This document shows, piece by piece, positions 1 to 8,497 of a stretch of DNA of 26,304 bases. The stretch is from Phycisphaerales bacterium UBA2421 (lineage in GTDB: Bacteria; Planctomycetota; Phycisphaerae; Tepidisphaerales; Tepidisphaeraceae). A program made the translations under genes and the position numbers. Under the pieces are notes generated by a model, which was given only the letters and a program-made list of their open reading frames with translations, did no database searches and had not been told where the DNA came from. Each line of letters begins with the position of its first letter. The first letter of the stretch is position 1. Location of the stretch: positions 354 to 26,657 of the forward strand of contig DDRH01000054.1 of NCBI GenBank assembly GCA_002343075.1. The letters are read 5' to 3'.

Positions 1-1739
1 GCGACCGCACCATAAAGCTCAGGCCGCTGGGTGACGCACGCCGCCACAAGCAACCCGCCGTTGCTGCCGCCCTGAATGGCCACCCGGCTGCTCGATGCGT
101 ACCCCTTCGCCGCCAGCGCCTCTGCACACGCGTGGAAATCATCGAATACATTCTGCTTTTTCTCGAGCATTCCGGCAGTGTGCCATGCTTCGCCATACTC
201 GTCCCCGCCGCGGAGGCATGCCAGAGCGAAAACGCCCCCTTGCTCCAGCCAGGCGATGCGCGTGGCACTAAACCCCGGCGACTGCCCCACAGTAAACCCG
301 CCGTAGCCGTATAGAATCGTTGGATTGCTACCGTCGAGCTTGATCCCTTTCTTATGCGTGACGAAGAGCGGCACCTTGGTTCCGTCTTTGCTCGTCGCAA
401 AAATCTGGGTTGCCTCAAACTCCTCAGGGTCAAATGCAACCTTCGGAGCAAAATAGACCTCCGACTCACCCGACTTCAGATCATACCGGAACGAAGTTGA
501 AGGATAGGTGAACGACGTGAACGTGTAGTAGAAGTCAGAATCGCGCTTTCGCCCGCTTATCCCGCCGACTGCGCCGACCGTTGGCAGTTCGACTTGTTTA
601 TCAAACGCGCCATCGAGTTTGAACAGCTTCAACTCATTCTTGGCATCCTTTGTGTAGACCGCGACGAACCGATCACCCACCAGCGTCACCGAATCGAGCG
701 TGTCATCGGTCTGGCCGATGAGTTCCTTCCAGTTTTCCTTCGCCGGTGCGCTGACATCGATCGCAATCAACCGTTTGCGCGGCGCGCCATCGGTGGTGAG
801 GACGTAGAGCGTCGAGCCTTCATTTTCGATCACACGGTATGAAGCGACCTCTTCATCCACCAGCTTCAGCCACTCCGCGGCGCCGTGCTCACGGACATAA
901 AGCCTGTTGTTTCGCGACGTACCCCGGCTGAGATAGAGCAACTCATACTTTCCGTCTTCGGTCACGCTGATACCGAAAGACAGTTCCTTGTCATCCGGGC
1001 GCTCGTACACGAGTGTGTCGTCCGATGTTGATGTGCCGAGCTTGTGCAGAAACAGTTGATAGCCATATGCGACTTCAGTCTGCATATCTCCGCCGCCGGT
1101 GGGAAAACGGCCATAATAGAAGCCCGATTTATCCGGTAGCCAGTCCGAAACGCCCTGCCGCGCCGGCGGGATGACATCGGGCAGGTCCTGCCCGGTGAGA
1201 ACGTCCTTCACGCGAATCTCCGAGTGGTCGCTGCCACTCTGGGCAAGCTGATATGTCATCAGTGTGCCATCGACCGTGTAATCAGCGCCCGAAAGCGAAA
1301 CTGTCCCGTCCTCGCTGAGCTTGTTGGCATCCAGCAACACACGCCCGGGCTGGCCGATCGTCTCCGTTACCCAGTTCACGCTCTGGTTCTGCAACCCGGT
1401 ATTGGTGGAATAGAATGCAAGCTCACCCCGCCGGGCCGGCGGCGACTGCCGGGGATAGTTGTAAAGCTCGGTCAGCCGGGACTTGATCGCTTCGCGCTCG
1501 GCCCCATCGACAAACTCGCGCACCCGCAGGTTATGGGCATCGATAAACGCCCGCACTTCCGGCGCGTCCACCTGCTCCATCCATCGATACGGGTCGGCCA
1601 CCTGGGTGCCGAAGAAGTCGTCGGTCTGCTCGACCGTCTTGGCTTGGGGCAAAGCTGGCAACTGCGGCGCCTCGGCGAGCGCCACGAAGTTAATCAACCC
1701 CGCCAGGACGGTTCCGCCGACGTACAACCTGCTTTTCAT
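1..1739 (-). CDS. Prolyl oligopeptidase family serine peptidase (S9A), C-terminus cut by window edge
   Basis: Secreted serine peptidase expected to cut short peptides after proline in the cell envelope. The frame opens with ATG at 1739, preceded eight bases upstream by GGGAG, and stays open to base 1, giving 579 visible residues. The N-terminus is signal-peptide-like (MKSRLYVGGTVLAGL, with a likely cleavage after LAEA). Next come the family's N-terminal DPYRWME segment, a beta-propeller region, and the hydrolase domain with YGYGGF and CLRGGDEYGEAWH. The nucleophile motif GGSNGG is at 54-71, placing the catalytic serine at residue 559. Family members run to about 700 residues, so the missing part holds the catalytic Asp and His. 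It lies 61 bases downstream of the foldase gene on the same strand and may be co-transcribed. The family call is secure; the substrate is not known. Confidence 0.93.
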   Translation of the reverse strand, partial: MKSRLYVGGTVLAGLINFVALAEAPQLPALPQAKTVEQTDDFFGTQVADPYRWMEQVDAPEVRAFIDAHNLRVREFVDGAEREAIKSRLTELYNYPRQSPPARRGELAFYSTNTGLQNQSVNWVTETIGQPGRVLLDANKLSEDGTVSLSGADYTVDGTLMTYQLAQSGSDHSEIRVKDVLTGQDLPDVIPPARQGVSDWLPDKSGFYYGRFPTGGGDMQTEVAYGYQLFLHKLGTSTSDDTLVYERPDDKELSFGISVTEDGKYELLYLSRGTSRNNRLYVREHGAAEWLKLVDEEVASYRVIENEGSTLYVLTTDGAPRKRLIAIDVSAPAKENWKELIGQTDDTLDSVTLVGDRFVAVYTKDAKNELKLFKLDGAFDKQVELPTVGAVGGISGRKRDSDFYYTFTSFTYPSTSFRYDLKSGESEVYFAPKVAFDPEEFEATQIFATSKDGTKVPLFVTHKKGIKLDGSNPTILYGYGGFTVGQSPGFSATRIAWLEQGGVFALACLRGGDEYGEAWHTAGMLEKKQNVFDDFHACAEALAAKGYASSSRVAIQGGSNGGLLVAACVTQRPELYGAV

Positions 1740-1800
1740 GCTTTTGCTCCCGCTTAACTCGAAAAAATGGACGCCGCTTCACCCTGACGCACAACCAACA

Positions 1801-3135
1801 TCACCCGCCGACCTGCATCGCCCATGCCGGGTATCGCTGCATCACGATTTCCAGCAGCGGCTCGATCGGCGGGGGATAGGGGTTGACCACCGCGCCTTTC
1901 ATAAGGCTTTCCCGCTGGCGATCGCGCAGTTCGGCGAGTTGCTCCGCCCGCAGCGCCGTTCGGATCTCATCCTGCACCGTTTCATCGCTAAACTCCCGCG
2001 AGCGACCGTCGCTCTTGCTTTCAAGCTTCGCTATGTAAAACGCGTTGTTATCCTCGATTGGCGCGCTGACATTGCCGGGGTTGAGCGCCCACACCGCATC
2101 TTCAATTGCCTGCCGGGCAAATGCGCCACGCTCGACGGTGCCCACTTCCCCGCCGTTGGCGCGCAGGCGGGGGTCGTCGTTGTAATCCCGGGCAATCGCA
2201 GCAAAATCTTCCCCCTTGCCCGCACGCGCCTGCAATTCGGCCGCCTTGGCAAGCGCTGCGGCGCGGTCGCCGGTTTTCTTTGTATCGACTTTGATGAGCC
2301 GGAACGTCGCCCCGGCGCGCTCTGTGAACCTCGTGGCTTTGTTTTTCTCGTAATACCGGCGCATATCCTCCGCCGTCACCTGCACACGGGGCAGGATGCG
2401 CTTGGAATAGAACAGCCGAACCAGGTTCGCGCGGTATTCTTCCTGCACCTGCTCTTCAAATGTGCGGCCCTGCTCGAGCGCGCGCTTCCGTGCCTCCTCG
2501 ATCGATCCACCCGCGGCGCGAATCTGTCGCACGCGCCAGTCCATCGTCAATCCTTCAGCGCCCAGTGTCTCCTGCGCGCTGAGGTTCTTCTTGGCCGCAG
2601 CCACTTCCAACTCCGAGCGAATCAGCGCATCCACCTGGCTGCGAATTTCCTTCGCAGCATACTTCTTAAACTGCTCCGGCTGCATCTCCTTGGCATTTGC
2701 TGCAAGGTCAGGCTCGATCGGGCGCAGGACCTGGTTGGAATAAATCGGTTCGCCGTTCACTTCCAGCACCACCCGTCCCACCGTCGATGTCACTCCCGCA
2801 CCCAGCGGAGGCAGTGGGGCAGCGGCGGCGCTGGCTTCGGGGCCGGGAATCATCTCGGCAACCGAAGGGGGCACGGTAGTCACCGCAGGCTCAAGCCGGC
2901 CGGGGTCGCCACCTTCGGGGCGCAGCAAGTCAAGTCGCACGTTGTCGTAGTTTACCGACCCTGGCTGATCGATCGCCGTCCGCCGCACCGATGTATCGGC
3001 CTTGGCGATGGTCGATTCCCTGAAAAACGCCTCGGGCTTAATGACGACCGGATCAACACCGCGCCCGCACCCCCCCGCCAGCATCGCCACCGCCGTCGCA
3101 CTCGCCGTGACCATTACCGCAAATCTTTTTTGCAT
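1801..3135 (-). CDS. Parvulin-type peptidyl-prolyl cis-trans isomerase lipoprotein (SurA/PpiC-like)
   Basis: A 444-residue envelope foldase. I chose the ATG at 3135 because GGAGG (3140-3144) precedes it and because it yields a clean lipoprotein signal: MQKRF, a hydrophobic run, then LAGGC with Cys23 as the lipid-bearing residue. An extension to 3198 would bury this signal. A low-complexity Pro/Ala linker (about 80-115) leads to a SurA-like N-terminal region starting with VLEVNGEPIYSNQVL (123-137). After a helical region comes the parvulin domain at about 273-375, including FAAIARDYNDDP and GGEVGTVERG. The family catalyses proline isomerisation and chaperones exported proteins. The prolyl oligopeptidase follows on the same strand. 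A decayed copy of its leader and signal peptide lies at 3755-3898. Confidence 0.9.
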   Translation of the reverse strand: MQKRFAVMVTASATAVAMLAGGCGRGVDPVVIKPEAFFRESTIAKADTSVRRTAIDQPGSVNYDNVRLDLLRPEGGDPGRLEPAVTTVPPSVAEMIPGPEASAAAAPLPPLGAGVTSTVGRVVLEVNGEPIYSNQVLRPIEPDLAANAKEMQPEQFKKYAAKEIRSQVDALIRSELEVAAAKKNLSAQETLGAEGLTMDWRVRQIRAAGGSIEEARKRALEQGRTFEEQVQEEYRANLVRLFYSKRILPRVQVTAEDMRRYYEKNKATRFTERAGATFRLIKVDTKKTGDRAAALAKAAELQARAGKGEDFAAIARDYNDDPRLRANGGEVGTVERGAFARQAIEDAVWALNPGNVSAPIEDNNAFYIAKLESKSDGRSREFSDETVQDEIRTALRAEQLAELRDRQRESLMKGAVVNPYPPPIEPLLEIVMQRYPAWAMQVGG

Positions 3136-3274
3136 GAATCCTCCGTTACACATGCTCGCCCACCGGCAGAATTTCCCCGAAAACCCCGGCCGAGGCAAGG
3201 CAGGCCGCTTTCCCCCTTACACCCTTCCTTAAATTTGATTGGAATCGCGCTGCAGCATTCGCCCCCCGCCCGCG

Positions 3275-3314
3275 TATAATTAGTGGGAACAATTTGGCCT
3301 CCTTTCAGAAAGGA
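3275..3314 (+). promoter_or_regulatory. Putative -10 box and hairpin-embedded Shine-Dalgarno of the PilZ gene
   Basis: A perfect TATAAT stands at 3275-3280, although no convincing -35 box sits 16-18 bases upstream. The likely ribosome-binding site AAAGGA (3309-3314) lies six bases before the ATG at 3321. It is the right arm of a perfect inverted repeat, TCCTTT-CAG-AAAGGA (3300-3314), so the site could be closed by a small stem-loop. The sequence is certain; the regulatory role is inference. Confidence 0.4.
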
Positions 3315-3320
3315 CCTGTC

Positions 3321-3743
3321 ATGCCAGGCGATTCCCGACCTCGTCCTCGTGTCATTGACCTATCTGACATCACCCCCGCTGCGCGCGGCGAAGAGCATCG
3401 CCGTGAAAAGCGAATGCCAGCCAACCTGCAGGCCAGCCTCATCATGCTGGCCGACGGTGAGCAGGGCGAGCGCGTGGCGGTGACTGTCCTCAACTGCTCG
3501 CTCCACGGCATCGGCTTCCGCTGCGAAAGGGAGTTTTCCCGAAACGCCGAGTTTCTGTTGCCATTGGAGATGGAGCCGAACGAAACCGCGCTCTTCCGCT
3601 ATATCGTTCGCCACTGCCGGCCCGATGGTGCGGGCTTCCTGGTCGGCGCCGAGTTTCAGGAAGTCGCCGCCTCCACCCGCTTCCTGGGCAGCCAGGATCA
3701 AATCCTCCGCGCCATTCTCCCAAGACAGGAGACCCCCGCTTAG
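3321..3743 (+). CDS. PilZ domain protein (probable c-di-GMP receptor)
   Basis: A 140-residue cytoplasmic protein made of a short N-terminal tail and one PilZ domain. The two c-di-GMP binding signatures are visible: an RxxxR motif at Arg27-Arg31 (RREKR) and an NxSxxG motif at residues 58-63 (NCSLHG). The rest of the domain is beta-rich and ends with GAGFLVGAEFQ. I chose ATG 3321 over an upstream TTG at 3294 because AAAGGA is correctly spaced before it. The gene is monocistronic in appearance and divergent from the foldase. PilZ proteins relay c-di-GMP levels to motility, polysaccharide or adhesion machinery; the partner cannot be told from this sequence. Confidence 0.85.
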   Translation: MPGDSRPRPRVIDLSDITPAARGEEHRREKRMPANLQASLIMLADGEQGERVAVTVLNCSLHGIGFRCEREFSRNAEFLLPLEMEPNETALFRYIVRHCRPDGAGFLVGAEFQEVAASTRFLGSQDQILRAILPRQETPA

Positions 3744-3754
3744 TATCCCCCCGG

Positions 3755-3898
3755 CTAGCGCGCCCCCGCCAGCATCGCCACCGCCGCCGTCGACGCTGCG
3801 GCCATCATCAGCACATGTCTCTTGTGCGTGCGTCCTCCGTTGCGCATGCTCCGCTCACCACCAACTTCCGCAAAACCGCGCCGGGGGCAAGCGGGCCG
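3755..3898 (-). pseudogene. Decayed copy of the foldase leader and lipoprotein signal peptide
   Basis: This stretch matches the 5' end of the parvulin gene. An identical 24-bp run occurs at 3072-3095 and 3763-3786, the ribosome-binding site CCTCCGTT (plus strand) occurs at 3140-3147 and 3834-3841, and both are followed by CATGCTC and a similar leader. Read on the minus strand at the same spacing, the start codon has become ACG (3827-3829). The peptide reads THKRHVLMMAAASTAAVAML, then AGAR and a TAG stop at 3755-3757. The lipobox cysteine is lost and no mature domain follows. I read it as the remnant of a duplicated leader and signal region. Confidence 0.6.
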
Positions 3899-3956
3899 GA
3901 TTGTGATGGATGGTGCAACCGGTCCCATCGGTGCAAATCTTAGCGCGCGGCGTGGA

Positions 3957-4124
3957 TTTCAGGCGCGCAACCACCGGCACGCAACCGGCGTGCTCAAAGA
4001 TCGGCGAATGGTGCTTCGGCACTCCCCCGGCGGGCCGAAATAGCTTCGGCCGGCATTCGGGCACGCTGGCGACGGGCCGGAATCTCAATCGGCAGGATTT
4101 GGGCACGCTTGTGGCGGGGAAAAA
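3957..4124. repeat. Four imperfect 42-bp tandem repeats
   Basis: Units are 3957-3998, 3999-4040, 4041-4082 and 4083-4124. All four share GGCAC at unit positions 20-24 and end in AA or AAA; a CGGCG-like block before the end is kept in most. The period equals 14 codons, and both strands stay open through the array, but no start, ribosome-binding site or recognisable protein supports coding. There is no unique spacer, so it is not a CRISPR. Together with the decayed copy at 3755-3898, it fills the gap between the PilZ gene and the next gene. Confidence 0.65.
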
Positions 4125-4210
4125 TTTCCGGATTTGATTCAGTGGCCTCAGCATTGCACCGTTGTGACCCCGCCAGGCACAGGTGTGCCGGCACGAGCGA
4201 CCGATCGATC

Positions 4211-4909
4211 ATGGCAGATTATCTGCCCAGACGGGAAGCCAGCGCGCTTCAATGGATGATGCAGTTGGTTGTTTCACTGCAGGACAGCGCCGAATCGTAC
4301 GGAATATCGGCCCCCCTCATGCAGCAACTGCGGCAGGCAGTGCATCAGTTTCAAGCGGCTTATGAGACGGCGAACAACCCGACCTCGCGGACAAAGCCGG
4401 CGCTCGAATTCAAAGACGTGATGCGCGATCGCGCGATCGAGGCGACACGCGCGGTGGTGCGGCAGGTCAGGGCCGGTGTGAAAGACGCATCGCGACTCGA
4501 CCAACTCAACCTGCGGACGCGGAAGAAGAAGGTGCGGCGGGTGCCTGTGCCGGCGCGCGGGCCGGTGGTGTGGGTCAAACCGGCGAGCGGAAGGCAGGTG
4601 CTCGTCGGGCTGAGCGATGCGGATCGGCCCGGACGACGCGCACGACCCCGAAACGCCGCCGGGGCGATTGTGCTGATCGCGCGCAGCCCACAGCCGCCTC
4701 ACGATCGAGCGAACTGGAGCTATGCAGCGGTCACGGGTAAGTCGGCATGCGTCATTGAAGTGGGCGACGCAATTGAAAACGGCGAACCGATGTGGGTTTC
4801 TGCGGTCTGGATCAGCCCGACCAAACAATGCAGCCCGATGGCAGCACCCGTGTGTACGCGGCTCATCGATACGATCGGGGCATTCAACACCCAGCGCCTC
4901 GCCTCGTGA
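4211..4909 (+). CDS. Conserved hypothetical protein with N-terminal helical region and C-terminal beta region
   Basis: A 232-residue protein without signal peptide. I chose the ATG at 4211 because the protein then starts MADYLPRREASALQWM, a beginning I recall from a widespread unnamed family that uses MADYLP-type starts. That recollection is from memory only. Residues 1-105 look alpha-helical (a YGISAPLMQQLRQAVHQFQA segment and RAIEATRAVVRQVRAGV). A basic linker (RTRKKKVRRVPVP) follows, then a beta-rich half that could be fibronectin-like. The upstream 42-bp array ends 86 bases before the start. No function is proposed. Confidence 0.7.
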   Translation: MADYLPRREASALQWMMQLVVSLQDSAESYGISAPLMQQLRQAVHQFQAAYETANNPTSRTKPALEFKDVMRDRAIEATRAVVRQVRAGVKDASRLDQLNLRTRKKKVRRVPVPARGPVVWVKPASGRQVLVGLSDADRPGRRARPRNAAGAIVLIARSPQPPHDRANWSYAAVTGKSACVIEVGDAIENGEPMWVSAVWISPTKQCSPMAAPVCTRLIDTIGAFNTQRLAS

Positions 4910-4940
4910 CGACGGGCTTTCAGCAACCGATGCGCCACCA

Positions 4941-4952
4941 GGGAAATTTCCC
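4941..4952. repeat. Perfect 12-bp palindrome between convergent genes
   Basis: GGGAAATTTCCC lies in the 51-base gap between the hypothetical gene ending at 4909 and the permease gene ending at 4961. It could be a protein-binding site or a weak shared transcription end, but it has no loop of normal size and no T-tract on either strand. Confidence 0.3.
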
Positions 4953-4960
4953 GGAAGAAA

Positions 4961-6667
4961 TCACACCCTGAATATCGCGCCCATTTTCTTTCCGAGGATG
5001 GCGCTGGCGCCCAGGATTGTTACGCCGAGGAAGACCATTGCCCACACGCCCAGGGCGCTGGCGAGGTATTTGCCTGTGCCGATGAGCTGGAACAGCTCGT
5101 AGATGGTCTTGGTGATGGGATAAAAATCCTGCCGCTGCGCGAGCATGAGGCTGTCGCTGACTTCGAGCATGCTGAATGCAAACGCGAGCATGGCGCCGGC
5201 GATGAGGTTGGCGGTGATGAGGGGAATGGTGATCTTCCTGGCGACGGTCAGCCCGGATGCGCCTAAGTTGGAGGCGGCCTCTTCAAGCGTGGCGGAGGTT
5301 TGTTGCAGGCCGGCGACGGCGCTGCGCACCATGTAAGGCAGGCGGCGGATGGCGTAGGCGATGACCAGGAACAGCATGGGGTTGGTCTGCACATCAAACA
5401 ACGATTTCCAGAAGCCGCTTTCCTTCACCCAGCCGAGCCGGCTCAGCCAGGAGCTGATGGCGAGATAGCCGAACGCCATGACCAGCCCGGGCACGGCTAG
5501 CGGCATCATGGCGAGGGTGTCGAGCAGGCCGCGCAGGCGCAGATCGCTTCGCACCACCACAAACGCGATGGCGATGCCGAGCACCATGTTAAACACCACC
5601 GCCAGCGAGGCATATAGCAGGCTGTTGCGGATGGAGCTGACCGTCATGCTGTGGCCAAGCGCTTCGACATAGTTGACGGTGGAAAACTCTGCGGGAAGAA
5701 TCGATTGATACCAACTGCCCGGCAGCGTGAAGCTGGTGAGCACCACGCCGAAATGGGGCAGCAGCGCGACGAAGATGACGCAGGTGAAGATCAGCGGCAC
5801 CATGACCGCCAGCGCCCCGCGGGCGCGGACGGTGTTGCTGGCGGTGGATGCCTTGGACTGCATCGCGTACGCCCTTCCGCCGAAGAGCCACTTGCTCAGA
5901 ACATATAGCCCCAGACTTGCCGAAAGCATGACGAAGACCAGGGCATAGGGGAAAGCGCTGGAGCCGATCTCTTTCAGTGCATCAAACACCTGCACCGGCG
6001 CGCAGCGGAGATAGTTCATGATCAGCGGCGTGCCGAGTTCGGTGAAGCTCCAGATAAACACAATCGTGCCCCCTGCGAACAGGCCGGGCATGATCAGGGG
6101 GAGTGTGATCTTGCGAAAGCGCGCAAAGCCCGTGCAGCCGAGGTTCTCGGCGGCCTGCTCCATGGCAGGATCGATGTTCGCCAGCGCCGCGGCGACATTG
6201 AGATACATGATCGGGTAGAGGGACAGCGCCTGCAGCGCGATCACGCCGAAGTAGCGTGCCTGCCCGATCCAATCGACCGGCCCCCAGCCCATGAGCGAGT
6301 TGAGCGCGCCATACTGCCCGAGCATCTGCTGAAACCCAATCGCGCCGACAAACGGTGGGAGGATCATCGGCACCAGCAGCAGCCCCTGAAAAAGCCCCTT
6401 GCCGGCAAAATCAAACCGGTTGGCCATCCAGGCCAGCGGCACGGCGATGAGGGTGACCAGCGTGGTTGTGCCAATGGCAATGCCCAGGCTGTTGCGCAGG
6501 CCCTCGGTGTAGATCGGGTTCTGGAAAACACCGACGATGTAGCGTGTGGTGGGCCAGCCGTCTTCAAAGAAACCGCCGGTGACCACCATCGCCAGCGGCC
6601 AGAGAAAACCGATGGCGAAGATGCCGAGTGTGATGCTGAAGATGATCCAGGCGGTGCTGCGGCGCAT
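4961..6667 (-). CDS. ABC transporter permease with two fused membrane domains (ferric iron / AfuB-SfuB type)
   Basis: A 568-residue integral membrane protein in which two BPD permease domains are fused, as in the ferric-iron FbpB/SfuB class. The two EAA loops that contact the ATPase are visible as EQAAENLGCTGFARFRKITL in the first half and EEAASNLGASGLTVARKITI in the second. The many hydrophobic segments are consistent with about twelve helices. It starts at 6667, three bases after the stop of the binding-protein gene, so translation is probably coupled. It is the last gene of the operon ATPase - binding protein - permease. The substrate is not fixed by sequence; ferric iron is the default for this class, but thiamine-like or other solutes are possible. 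Confidence 0.9.
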   Translation of the reverse strand: MRRSTAWIIFSITLGIFAIGFLWPLAMVVTGGFFEDGWPTTRYIVGVFQNPIYTEGLRNSLGIAIGTTTLVTLIAVPLAWMANRFDFAGKGLFQGLLLVPMILPPFVGAIGFQQMLGQYGALNSLMGWGPVDWIGQARYFGVIALQALSLYPIMYLNVAAALANIDPAMEQAAENLGCTGFARFRKITLPLIMPGLFAGGTIVFIWSFTELGTPLIMNYLRCAPVQVFDALKEIGSSAFPYALVFVMLSASLGLYVLSKWLFGGRAYAMQSKASTASNTVRARGALAVMVPLIFTCVIFVALLPHFGVVLTSFTLPGSWYQSILPAEFSTVNYVEALGHSMTVSSIRNSLLYASLAVVFNMVLGIAIAFVVVRSDLRLRGLLDTLAMMPLAVPGLVMAFGYLAISSWLSRLGWVKESGFWKSLFDVQTNPMLFLVIAYAIRRLPYMVRSAVAGLQQTSATLEEAASNLGASGLTVARKITIPLITANLIAGAMLAFAFSMLEVSDSLMLAQRQDFYPITKTIYELFQLIGTGKYLASALGVWAMVFLGVTILGASAILGKKMGAIFRV

Positions 6668-6670
6668 TTT

Positions 6671-8494
6671 TTAGCGGGCGTCGGACGCCACCTCCCGATA
6701 TTGCTGACGAAACGCCGCGGTCCATCGGCGCATGTATTGAAGTTGATCGACGTTCCGCCGGATGTCGGGCGCGGTCCGCCAGTTAAGCGGAATCTGCTCC
6801 GTTTGCTGGGTAGCGGCGCTAAACAGCTCCACCGTCGGCAGGCGCGACAGCGCCGCGCGCCCGGCGGGCGAAGGGTCGGCCATCACGCGCTTCCATGCTT
6901 CGCGCAGCTCTTCACCGCTATCGAGGCACATGGCTTTTACAAGGTCTCGCATCACGCTGAAGTGATCGCCTGTCCACCGGCGGTAGTATGTGAATTGCTT
7001 GGCCAGTTCGTAGGGATCGACCGAAGGATCGCCCAGATCGTCGGCGGCATGGGGGCGGTGTGCTTCGTAGCGCGCGTGCAGGGTCGGGTTTGGTGAGGGG
7101 TAAAAGTCGCGGCGGATTGGCAGACGGCGCAGTGCAAACTTTTCCGGGCCCCCCGGCGAGCCGGGCGTGTATGTCCAGAGTCGCTGACCCGGCTCGCTGA
7201 GCACAAACTCAATGAATCGCACCGCAGTCTCGCGATTTCGCGCGCCGCGCAGCAGCGAGATGGGATCGCAGCTCATGCTCGCCCCGCCGACCACGGTGGC
7301 GTAGATCATTCGATCTTCACCGCCCGGCCCGCGCGAGGTTTGCGCCTGATAGCGGCCATAAAAGTCGATAGCCATGCCGATGGCGGCATCGCCCATACTT
7401 ACGTCGATCGGCACCTTGCTGGCAGAGTCCGTGAAATAGCGGGCGTTGGCACCAATTGCCTGCAGGAGTGCCATGCCATCTTCCCAGCCGCGCTCAAGAT
7501 GGGCCTGATAGGCTTGCAGGTCATCGGGCACATCGCCACGGCGGTAGGCCCGGCCTCGCTCCTTCAATAACTCGTCAATCCGCTTCTCGTTGACGTCGAT
7601 CTGCTCATCGGAATACCCGGCAGCGGCCACGGCTTCGTGCATTTTCTTATGCACGATCATTTCAAATGCCTTTGCGATGGAGCCAGACTTAGTTGGATCG
7701 GCCACACCGACCTGCCCGAAAAAGACCGGATCGGCCAGATCATCCCACCGCGTGGGTGCCGACTTGACACCGAGATCGCGCAGGCGGTCGAGGTTGTAGA
7801 CCAGTCCGAATGTGCTGATGGCATTGCCGAACAGGTAGGGTCGTCGCCACACCTCACCGGACATGCTCGCCGGAATGAGCGGCACCGATTGCCCCCCGTC
7901 TTGCCCGCCGGCCTGCCCGTCAAGGGTCTCGTTGAAAAGCCCATCAGGCTCGGCCCCAGCTTCCCACGGCGGGACGGTGAAGCCGCGCGCGTAGGCGTTG
8001 TTATGATCAAACTCCCCCCCGCCAAAGAAGAGATCGACTTTTGCTGTGAACTGCGCGGGGTCGTCGACTGCCCGGAATGCTTCGTAGAGCGCCTTTTGCT
8101 GCTGCCAATTCTGCTCATCCGCGCCCGCCGGCGACTTGTCGAGGGGGAAGCGATCGTTGATCACCGCTTCCGATCCGCCGTCCGGCCAGTTCTGGCCCTT
8201 CTGCCGCCACCACGCCCGCGCCGCCGCCGCGTATTCACTCGACAGGTAACGGCTGATCTCCGTCGTGCCGCCGATGTTGCGCCAGTCGATCTTCACTGGC
8301 TGGCCAAACTGCTGCTTGTGCCACTTGGAGAACGCTCGTTCAAACTCGTACCGGATTGCTTCGTTGTGCGGGGTGATGATGGTGATGACGGGGTCGCCGT
8401 CGCGCCAATCGGTGGCTTCTTCAGCCCGTCGAAAAATAAACGGAAGCGCGATAACCGCTACCAGGGTGAGAATGATGAACGTGTTGCGGAACAT
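6671..8494 (-). CDS. Extracellular solute-binding protein of the ABC operon (long form)
   Basis: A 607-residue exported protein beginning MFRNTFIILTLVAVIALPF, an uncleaved anchor or signal helix without a lipobox. The following region (DPVITIITPHNEAIRYEFER) is the start of a type 2 periplasmic-binding fold, and DLFFGGGEFD and GSIAKAFEM segments also fit. The C-terminal third (from about residue 480) is charged and helical. Typical ferric-iron binding proteins of this class have about 330-350 residues, so this is unusually long. Its start lies three bases after the ATPase stop and its stop three bases before the permease start. It should deliver the ligand to the fused permease. Confidence 0.85.
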   Translation of the reverse strand: MFRNTFIILTLVAVIALPFIFRRAEEATDWRDGDPVITIITPHNEAIRYEFERAFSKWHKQQFGQPVKIDWRNIGGTTEISRYLSSEYAAAARAWWRQKGQNWPDGGSEAVINDRFPLDKSPAGADEQNWQQQKALYEAFRAVDDPAQFTAKVDLFFGGGEFDHNNAYARGFTVPPWEAGAEPDGLFNETLDGQAGGQDGGQSVPLIPASMSGEVWRRPYLFGNAISTFGLVYNLDRLRDLGVKSAPTRWDDLADPVFFGQVGVADPTKSGSIAKAFEMIVHKKMHEAVAAAGYSDEQIDVNEKRIDELLKERGRAYRRGDVPDDLQAYQAHLERGWEDGMALLQAIGANARYFTDSASKVPIDVSMGDAAIGMAIDFYGRYQAQTSRGPGGEDRMIYATVVGGASMSCDPISLLRGARNRETAVRFIEFVLSEPGQRLWTYTPGSPGGPEKFALRRLPIRRDFYPSPNPTLHARYEAHRPHAADDLGDPSVDPYELAKQFTYYRRWTGDHFSVMRDLVKAMCLDSGEELREAWKRVMADPSPAGRAALSRLPTVELFSAATQQTEQIPLNWRTAPDIRRNVDQLQYMRRWTAAFRQQYREVASDAR

Positions 8495-8497
8495 TGT

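Noticed and set aside
1483..3279. Plus-strand open frame of 598 codons
   Set aside because: It is antisense to the prolyl oligopeptidase and foldase genes, whose frames show clear domains. Its own reading is Arg/His/Pro-rich without any motif, as expected of an opposite-strand shadow in GC-rich DNA.
3957..4124. 42-bp repeats as a CRISPR array
   Set aside because: The units are contiguous without unique spacers, are diverged from one another, and no cas gene is nearby.
3855..4154. Open frames on both strands through the 42-bp repeats, giving a repeat peptide
   Set aside because: The frames stay open because the period is a multiple of three. No ribosome-binding site, signal or family supports translation.
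4941..4952. GGGAAATTTCCC palindrome as an intrinsic terminator
   Set aside because: A usable hairpin would have only four pairs, and neither strand has a T-tract after it.
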